Below, one piece after another: positions 1 to 8,623 of a DNA stretch of 12,500 nucleotides. How positions within the stretch are numbered: the first letter of the stretch is position 1; the number at the start of each line of letters is the position of its first letter. The notes under the pieces are model-generated. The model saw only the letters and a program-made list of their open reading frames with translations, was not told the origin of the DNA and ran no database searches. Source of the DNA: Chondrilla cf. caribensis (Eukaryota > Porifera > Demospongiae > Chondrillida > Chondrillidae); contig OZ026558.1 of the NCBI GenBank assembly GCA_964020155.1, positions 3,776,469-3,788,968 on the forward strand. Reading direction: 5' to 3'. The position numbers and the translations under genes were made by a program.

Positions 1-2
1 GT

Positions 3-461
3 ATTTCTACCTTGGAGGACATCAAAGAGGCCTTCTTTGAGGGCAATTCTTTCCAGACAGAAGGAAAAAATTCAGTATTTGAGTTTCTGGAGAGCAGATA
101 TCACTATGGATATGGCATGATAACTGGTTATTATCGTCTTACACTCAAATCTCAAGAGAACACCAACTCTCGTGTAGATTTGGAGGATTATGAAGAGTGC
201 TGTTATCCTCAAGAAGATGATACAAGCTGTTTTCTTGTCATAGCCTTCCACTCCTTGCTGTACAGTGTGCTTCACCCACTGCTTCTCAGTTTATTCGCTT
301 TTCCATACTCTCCTATACCCAAAGTTCTAGCAGATGGTGGTAAGCACCTTACACTGAACAACATGGGGAAAGCGTCTGGCATGGTCTGCTGGAACCTACC
401 TCCTGTGTGCAACAACGCAACACACAATTTGGCACGTGCTCTTGTGATCTTCACTGAGCAG
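3..461 (+). CDS. Multi-pass membrane protein of unknown family, penultimate coding exon (5' partial)
   Basis: The reading frame is open from the left edge, so the true start lies outside the window. The exon codes for 153 residues and ends at CAG followed by a GTACGTATG donor, in phase 0. It joins the exon at 911 without breaking frame. The first ~75 residues are polar and acidic, with an EDYEECC patch. A hydrophobic segment at about residues 76-100 (FLVIAFHSLLYS onward) is probably the first visible membrane span. The stretch after it contains an N-glycosylation sequon (NNAT, residues 137-140) and cysteines at 129 and 136, which suggests an extracellular or lumenal loop. I do not recognise the family. 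Continuation past the donor soon meets a stop, supporting the splice. The coding call is firm; the function is unknown. Confidence 0.75.
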
Positions 462-910
462 GTACGTATGCAGTCTTTACATATCAGTCTTTATGTGTGA
501 AAGGAGTGTGTAGGACAACTTAGAAATTGAATACTTTGGTTCTCTGGGAGTGTTGAAGTTCTCTCAAGACAACCATAATAATAATATTGACTAAAATGTT
601 GAGAATGAGTTTATATATAAGCTATAATAATGCTCCCAAGAATCAAAGTTTGACTTACGTGTTAATAAAAATCCAATGCAGTTCCAAGTTTAAACCCTGT
701 ATGACATTGTAATAATTAAATGCATGATTGCAAGGTCATTAATGTTATTAATAACTATGAAACTACGTATGTCAATGGTATAGACTAATAGTACATTTGA
801 AATAAATTGTAACATATCCATTGTTATACTATGTAATCTATATAATATATGTATATTATAATCCTGAATATGTATTTCAACTGATTCAACTCTTTATCCT
901 CATTATGTAG
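462..910 (+). other. Intron of the membrane-protein gene
   Basis: This 449-base intron runs from the donor GTACGTATG to an acceptor ending TTATGTAG just before TTTGAGGATC. It is strongly AT-rich, with short TATA/ATAT runs around 835-865. I see no gene or structured repeat inside it. Confidence 0.7.
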
Positions 911-1882
911 TTTGAGGATCTTGCAAGATATGGTCAGCTTGTGAGAAGTAGCTTTCCAGCAGAGTTCGCCGCTGGATTCCATCCGCCAGAAATCGCCTGT
1001 AACAAAGGGCTTCTTTCCTGTGACAAGAAGACAACTGTAGTTTTGCTTCCAGGAGCGATTGCTTTCATAACTGGTTCCATCTGCATTTTGTTCCTCGGGA
1101 AGCACAAATCTTACATAAAAGAGGTAACCAAGTGCTCTGCATCAGCCAGACACTTCCTCTATTCCGTCATGTTGACTGGAGTCATATTCACTGTCATCTT
1201 GTACACCAATTTGATTATGGGCCTTTACAACTTTGCTACAATTTTACTGTCTAACAAACACTATAATGGCAATTTATTCTGGATTGATGTCATTGCTGGG
1301 ATTCTATCTGTGTTGTTACTGACTGTTGTCATAGTAATACAGTTCCCCTTTGTGTTTTATTATGTCTGGAAGCATTTCACTCCCAAAACAAGTAAACCAT
1401 GGATGAGAGCTATCACCTGCATCGGCTGGTGCTGTGTCATCATACTGTTGAAGATTCTATCCTTCTACATGTTTCATGTGCTGCTCATGTTGATGATAAG
1501 TCCAGTTATAACAGTGATTTACGCCTGCCAGGAGCTCTCCCTCATTCTCACAATGTTGATGGCTTTCTTGACTATCTTCACATCTTGCCACTCGCCCTAC
1601 TGTTCCATCCCAAAGTGTGCCAAGGCTTTACTGGCGGCCATTTTAAGCCTTGTTGTGTTAATCGCCCTTTGGTTCATCAGGAGAGTGAGTGTGAGTCCTA
1701 TGGTTCCACAGCCTCAAGGGGTGAATATGCCAAGCGTCATCTTCTCCTTTGCTTCCTCTGTTATCCTCTCCTTGTTTGTCTACTTTGTGAAGATATTTGT
1801 ACAGCACAGGATTAATGGCGATATGAAAGTCACCAACAATGAAATGCAGCCCTTGGTGAAGTACAGCAGTGCGGCTGAATGA
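911..1882 (+). CDS. Multi-pass membrane protein of unknown family, last coding exon
   Basis: The exon starts after a TAG acceptor, continues the frame of the 3-461 exon (Q then FEDLARYGQL) and ends at TGA 1880-1882. It adds 323 residues, giving at least 476 in all. Hydrophobic spans are visible at about residues 195-215, 234-262, 277-304, 319-343, 345-378, 388-408 and 427-449 of the joined protein. With the span in the previous exon this makes seven or eight. A tail of about 25 polar residues follows (ending KYSSAAE). The soluble part before the 195 span has cysteines at 183 and 190 that may pair with 129 and 136 in the preceding exon. Multiple spans and a cysteine-bearing loop fit a receptor, channel or transporter, but no diagnostic motif (no DRY or NPxxY, no pore signature) is seen. 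A lineage-specific family is likely. Possible alternatives are an atypical GPCR-like receptor or an orphan transporter. Confidence 0.85.
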   Translation, partial: FEDLARYGQLVRSSFPAEFAAGFHPPEIACNKGLLSCDKKTTVVLLPGAIAFITGSICILFLGKHKSYIKEVTKCSASARHFLYSVMLTGVIFTVILYTNLIMGLYNFATILLSNKHYNGNLFWIDVIAGILSVLLLTVVIVIQFPFVFYYVWKHFTPKTSKPWMRAITCIGWCCVIILLKILSFYMFHVLLMLMISPVITVIYACQELSLILTMLMAFLTIFTSCHSPYCSIPKCAKALLAAILSLVVLIALWFIRRVSVSPMVPQPQGVNMPSVIFSFASSVILSLFVYFVKIFVQHRINGDMKVTNNEMQPLVKYSSAAE

Positions 1883-2594
1883 CATATGTCAACACATTGA
1901 GTGTTGTTTCATGACTCATTGTGTGCTGCATGCATGTGGGGTGTGTTCTGGGATTTCATAGGCAAATTAAACCTACATTGATTGATACCATGCAATTAAT
2001 AGATATTAATTTTCATGATATTATGATAATAATGGCAATAATTTTGTAATACATATAATATTCGTGATCAATGAATTCTTTTCAATATTTGTTACATTAC
2101 AGGACATCTTAATTACTTACGTATGTACATACATATTTGACTGTATAATTATGTAAATTTTACATTATAATGGTGGGCATATTTACATGGAATTAATTGT
2201 TTGATTCACATTATTAATATTATGTATAATTATTATACTGAACAATTTGCAGTTCAATTAAAATTAAATATTCAGTTTGACCTTGCACATTGAAGAACAC
2301 ATGGTATCTGTACTTCTGAAATGTGTACATATTATGAACAAATCTCGTGAATATTATACATATGTACGTACATACGTATATACGTACTTACATAATATAC
2401 ATACATAATAATATGTACATGTGTATGTATGTATGTATGTATGTATGCCTGTATGTACGTACATTAGTGCATATGTATGTATGCATGCATGTATTTATGT
2501 ACCTTGTACGTACATATCTGCTCCATTTATACAAGACATTGTAAACAAGTACGTACACAATTAAACACAAAATGACAAAAAGTTAAAGACAAAA
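1883..2594. other. Convergent intergenic region / 3' UTRs with TACG-TATG microsatellite
   Basis: This 712-base stretch separates the stop codons of two convergent genes. It is AT-rich. An ATTAAA at 1966-1971 is a possible variant polyadenylation signal for the membrane-protein gene. From about 2355 to 2520 it becomes a degenerate tetranucleotide array (TACG, TATG, TACA units). Short open frames there are low-complexity artefacts (runs of Tyr, Met, Val, Cys, His, Thr). No further gene is seen. Confidence 0.6.
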
Positions 2595-2699
2595 TTAAGG
2601 CTTGTGTTTTCGTTTTCTCCTATACTTGTCTCTTAGTGAAGCTTCCCATTGTTTCTTGTGCATTTGGTAAATCTTCATAACAACCTGGGCATCTTCAAC
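2595..2699 (-). CDS. REXO4: REXO4 exon 9 (C terminus)
   Basis: This is the last coding exon, after a CTCCTACAG acceptor. It begins VEDAQVVMKIYQ (D245 completes ExoIII), continues HKKQWEASLRDKY and ends in a basic tail RRKRKHKP before TAA. The tail may contribute to nucleolar targeting. Confidence 0.92.
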   Translation of the reverse strand, partial: VEDAQVVMKIYQMHKKQWEASLRDKYRRKRKHKP

Positions 2700-5370
2700 C
2701 TGTAGGAGAGAATTATGTACCTACGTACATTGTACACATGAACACATTCATATGTACATGCGAAAGTACACACCACACACAAATGCACACAAAACATTCA
2801 TAGAAAACACATACGTACGTATGTACGTACGTACATACATATGTATGAAGATATACTGTACATAAAATTAATACTACACATACACATATGTAGGTATGAA
2901 CATACACATCAGTACACTCGTATATATGAACATTTACGTAACACACTTTTATGTATGTATGTAGTACCGTAAGTATGTACATACATGTATGTACACACGT
3001 ATGTACATACGAATTCATACGTACGTACATTCATAAGTGTTTTGTATACAGTGCAGATACAAACAGATGTGCGTACACACCAACACTCACTGATGAATGC
3101 TCTCCTGTTTGTATTTCAACATCAAGGAATGCTTTGGCTAACCTCTTCAATGATGGAGTTTTACCCTGAGAAAGAGTGTTTCAAAAGTACATAATCCAAC
3201 ATGTTTGAATGAGGTACACATACCACAACACTGGCTGGTTCGAGACATTACAACTTGTCTACAATGTACAGTGGTTCAATCTGTCTAATGTGGTCACCTA
3301 TGGGACCACACGTACAGTGGAACCTGTCTAATGTGGTCATCTATGGGACCTCATGTACAGTGGAACCAGTCTAATGTGGTCACCTGTGGGATCTTATGTA
3401 CAGTGGAACCTGTCTAATGTGGTCACCTGTGGGACCTCATGTACAGTGGAGCCCGTCTAATGTGGTCACCTATGGGACCTCATTTTGTTTGCTGGATTAG
3501 ATGGGATGGATGTGTGTATTCATCAATATTGAAGCGTACATGTAAAAAACATCATAGATTTCATTAAGGGTCATTTGGTGAGACAACTACTTATGCACAC
3601 ACGTACGTACTACATACAATTCTGTACTTACTCGTGACACTCGCTTCAAAGGTTTGTACTTTGAAGTATCTCTGATATCCTTGAACGGATGGCTCAACAT
3701 GAGAACCTGTTATAGTTTAGAAACCAGTCAAGACTGATGTACGTATGCATGCCTTGTAAGCCTGCATGTACGTATGTACATACATGCAAATTTATACCTT
3801 AAGATCATGGTGTATTGCATGGCCCACTAGTATACGACCAGTCAATAGTGCAGCAACATCTTTTTGAATGTCTTCAAATGTACTGGCTGCAAAATACGTA
3901 TGTAGTAAAAATACATACGTGTATACAGTTATACATACTGTATGTATGTATGTGTTCACCTTCCTTCAGGTTCTTTGGTCTGATTCCACTAACTGATGTT
4001 CTGAAATCAGTCACTCTCTCCTTAGGACGGCCATATTTGTCCAACAAAACATGTCCGTGTGAATTAACAATGCTACACCTGAGGACACAGGCGATGGGGG
4101 TATAAACAACAACAGGGACATGCGTAAACAACAAAAGGGATGTGAACAATAGCAAGGAAAACAGCAACAATACAGATGTAAGCAATATTAAGGACAACAG
4201 CAGCAATAGGAATGTAAACAATAACAAAGACAACAACAACAACAAGAATGATGTAAACAGGAACACCTAGAACACGAACAACAAAGGCGACAACAGCATG
4301 TACACAAGAAGTCAATTCAAGCTGACACACGTACGTACGTACATGTATTGAATGACAGAAACCCCGTGTATGTACAAATGTACGTACATGTAAGATAGGC
4401 ACCAAAATTTGCATTCTGTTTCGAACAGACAAATATGAAACTCTCAAACGGATCGTTCCGTTTTTGTCTTTTTTCCGTCCATTCGTACTGTTTCGTTTCG
4501 TTCTATACCTCAAAAAATGAACAGTGTTGATCAACACTCACTCACATAAGTACGTACGTACGTATGTACATGTATTGAATGACAGAAACCCCGTGTATGT
4601 ACAAATGTATGTACGTACATGTACGATAGGCACCAAAATAAAGTTTGCATTCTGTTTCGAACAGACAAATATGAAACTCTCAAACGGATCGTTCCGTTTT
4701 TGTCTTTTTTCCGTCCATTCGTACTGTTTCGTTTCGTTCTATACCTCAAAAAATGAACGGTGTTGATCAACACTCACTCACATAAGTACGTACGTACGTA
4801 TGTACATGTATTGAATGACAGAAACCCCGTGTATGTACAAATGTACATACGTACATGTACGATAGACACCAAAATAAAGTTTGCATTCTGTTTCGAACAG
4901 ACAAATATGAAACTCTCAAACGGATCGTTCCGTTTTTGTCTTTTTTCCGTCCATTCGTACTGTTTCGTTTCGTTCTATACCTCAAAAAATAAACGGTGTT
5001 GATCAACACTCACTAACACTACTTACATACGTACATACGTACATTCAATACAACGTACATACGTACATTTGCATGTACACACATACTGTACATATGTACA
5101 TGTAAATACACTACACACCTTGCCAGTACGCTTGATTCGCCAGTCTTCCCTGTGCCAACCATCTCACAGTCCATGGCTATCACCTTGGTGGGTCTGGAGA
5201 GTGTTGGATACACGCACACTTACAGTACACACATACCCTACCACAGTGTGATGTGGGATCATACTATGTAAGTATGTACACATGTACTGCTACCGTTTTT
5301 TATGATTACGTACAAATGTAAGCACAAAATATTGGTATGGATAAATACACACATGTAAGTACACACTCAT

Positions 5371-5403
<33 letters not shown>

Positions 5404-5415
5404 TGGATACACACA

Positions 5416-5447
<32 letters not shown>

Positions 5448-5448
5448 G

Positions 5449-5509
<61 letters not shown>

Positions 5510-6031
5510 AGGGTATGTACATGAATGAGGGTACGTACGTACATACGTACGTATGTGCTTGTATAAGCTGTGTGTACATAAGCCACGTAGCACAGGTCAG
5601 TGATACAGCACAAGTCACCAGACAGGTTTCATTGTTAGGAATTATTGCGAGAGAACAAGGCAGGAAATTAGCAAACACATTTCTATTGTATATAATATGT
5701 TGTATTGAGCTATGCGCATATTTGCAGTATATATTGTCCATCATTCACCACACAAGGATACAAGTTAGTTATATCCTGCCTAGGTGTGCTGCAGCAGATA
5801 AAGTGCTAACAGATTACCACAGGCTTCACCCTCAGTAATCAATTAGCACCTTATATCTACCGCAGCACACCTAGGCAGGATATAAATATTACTCAAATAC
5901 GTAATGCGGGTACATGTGAAACCTTCCACTGGGAACATTCCATTGGGCTCGGGTTCAACCCACACACATATAGTACTGCTAATACCATGAACACCTGTAC
6001 ATGCACAAAACATATGTACGTACGTACGTAG

Positions 6032-6065
<34 letters not shown>

Positions 6066-8554
6066 TCAGTAATGTCTCCAGTCACAAATTTCTTCTTCCG
6101 TGCTGTACCAGATGATGAGGAAACAGAACCACTCTCAATCTCTTCAATGTCAACATCATCGAACCAAATATCTCTTCTACATAAAGAAATACACACATAC
6201 ATACATACGTATGTACACACAATTAATTTCACTGGGTGCCCATCATGGTAGCCTCTGACTAAAAATGGCCTCCTCCGTTGAAATAGGTAAGATTCCACAA
6301 CTGTAACTGCATCCAAATTCTTCAATAGTATACCATACATACGTATGTATGTGATTTTGGTATATGGCAAATCAGGAGATATTCTACATAATGGTTTACC
6401 GCTGAAGTGAGGGGTGCTGATATTCCTTGTAGATTCAGAATAAACATAATGGATTAACCTATGTATGTACGTGTATGCCACATATGTATTGTATCTATTA
6501 ATACAAAACTTTCGGTAGGTGGGAGCGTGATGATACTCCTTACATTTTCCATTACCTACATCTGTGTCAGACCTACGAGACAAACCATCATATTCAATAA
6601 CTACGGTTCAGAGCAGGGGGTTACTGACTTTTACGCACCGCGGTGCGTATTAGTAACCTTACTTATACGACTACTTACTAATACGCACCGCCATGGGTGA
6701 GGATTAGGGTTTAGGTTTAGGGTTAGGGTTTTAGTTAGGTTTTAGGGTTAGGGTTAGGTTAAAGTTAGCTCTAACCCATGGCGGTGCGTATTAGTAAGTA
6801 GTCGTATAAGTAAGGTTACTAATACGCACCGCAGTGCGTGAAAGTCAGTAACCCCCTGCTCTGAACCGTAGTTATTGAATATGATGGTTTGTCTCGTAGG
6901 TCTGACACAGATGTAGGTAATGGAAAATGTAAGGAGTATCATCACGCTCCCACCTACCAAAAGTTTTGTATTAATAGATACATACATATGTGGCATACAC
7001 TTACATACATGGGTTGATCCATTATGTTTATTCTGAATCTACAAGGAATGTCAGCCCCCCTCTCTCTTCAGCGGTAAACCATTATGTAGAATATCTCCTG
7101 ATTTGCCATATACCAAAATCACATACATACGTATGTATGGTTAGAGCTAACTTTAACCTAACCCTAACCCTAAACCCTAATCCTCACCCATGGCGGTGCG
7201 TATTAGTAAGTAGTCGTATAAGTAAGGTTACTAATACGCACCGCGGTGCGTGAAAGTCAGGAACCCCCAGAGCAGATACCATGGTCGCTGTTTCAACACC
7301 ACGGTAACTGTTGTTAATACCTGTTGTTGATACTGACCTCAGTACCATGGAAACAAATGTCAACAGAATGAAACTGTCAATGACACCGTGGTAACTGCAT
7401 TGTTGATATGATTTTTCTAAATTCTGGCCTTATTAAATTGTTGGCAATGGACAATTTTATCAGTGGTGTCAAATCTATGCAGTGTATATGCGCTGTTAAG
7501 CCTTAATTCTGTGGTTGCTGGTTGCTATGCGGTAACCAAGCATCACATGCAACATGGCAATGCATGAGGACAGCTGTCATGGCAACCCCAGGGGTTATAC
7601 ATCAAAGGTGTTTGGGAGGAGAAAACAGACTTTTTGGCTGGTAACGTGGAGTTGACCTTCATGTTGGAGTGTGTACCTTGATAAGTGTTGCAATGACATC
7701 ATCACAAATGTCTTGAAACCTTCACCACATCCTTGTGGATCAAAGGCTTCCACATTGGCATGCCTTGACAACCCGCCCATAACATGTGTGTAGTGTTCTT
7801 ATGCACATAACCTTGTGTGCAGGTGTTTTGCTCAACTCAAGAAATATGCAGTGTATACAGTGGAAGTGTGATAAGTCATCTCTAGTACCTACGAATGTAC
7901 GTACTGTTGTGTCAGCTGAAAACACAACCACACACCTGTACATCAGTACTACCACCACACCTGTACACCAGTACCACCACCACCACACCTGTACATCAGT
8001 GTACTACTACACCTGTACATCAGTACTACCACACTGTACATCAGTACTACCACCACACCTGTACATCAGTACTACCACACATGTACATCAGTACTACCAC
8101 ACTGTACATCAGTACTACCACCACACCTGTACATCAGTACCACCACACCTGTACATCAGTACCACCACACCTGTACATCAGTACTACCACACCTGTACAT
8201 CAGTACTACCACCACACTTGTACATCAGTACCACCACACCTGTACATCACTACTAGCACACCTGTACATCACTACTACCACACCTGTACATCAGTACAGA
8301 CTATTTGTAGAGGACCACTTCAGACAACAGGAAGACTACAGTATCTGTGTATTCGGAGAAACAAGCCCATAATATATGTACATACATACTTTTGATGAGA
8401 GGTTCTTTTTGCTTTTGATGTGGGAAAGGTACTTCCACGTTTCTTCATGTCCATTTTTCTCTCCTTCTTCGGAGTACCAATGGTCTGAAAGAACATAAGG
8501 TGTAAATACACATAAGTAGTATTGTGACATGTGCATATTGTATGTACATGTGTG

Positions 8555-8623
<69 letters not shown>

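Noticed and set aside
824..1105. A 93-codon minus-strand frame
   Set aside because: It is antisense to the membrane-protein exon and the AT-rich intron, with low-complexity YIYYIDYIV-type residues.
1399..1815. A 138-codon plus-strand frame in another phase
   Set aside because: It is a shadow of the membrane-protein exon, whose own frame has clear hydrophobic periodicity and a matched splice.
3266..3483. CRISPR-like array of regularly spaced repeats
   Set aside because: The whole 43-base unit repeats without unique spacers, and the host gene is a spliced eukaryotic gene.
4524..5009. Four 80-codon frames on both strands starting at the GTGTTGATCAACAC palindrome
   Set aside because: They are mirror products of the satellite unit: alternate GTG starts at a palindrome, with identical copies on both strands. 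No codon-level sign of coding.
5337..5613. Several open frames made of His-Thr or Cys-Val runs
   Set aside because: Pure consequence of the CA/TG dinucleotide array lacking stops. The same holds for those near 8531, 10339, 10923 and 11316-11681.
6066..6583. A 183-codon minus-strand frame combining REXO4 exon 3 with the palindrome arm
   Set aside because: Exon 3 has a clear TAG acceptor at 6177 that gives the right phase with exon 2. The upstream part of the frame is the repeat.
6699..6773. Chromosome end or fusion point suggested by telomere-like repeats
   Set aside because: The stretch is short, degenerate and embedded in a repeated module. REXO4 exons lie on both sides.
7786..8395. Two long overlapping frames with repeated CTSVLPPHLYIST
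   Set aside because: The ~20-26 base minisatellite with CCA-type length changes has no stops in two frames. Frame use is arbitrary and there are no splice or start signals.
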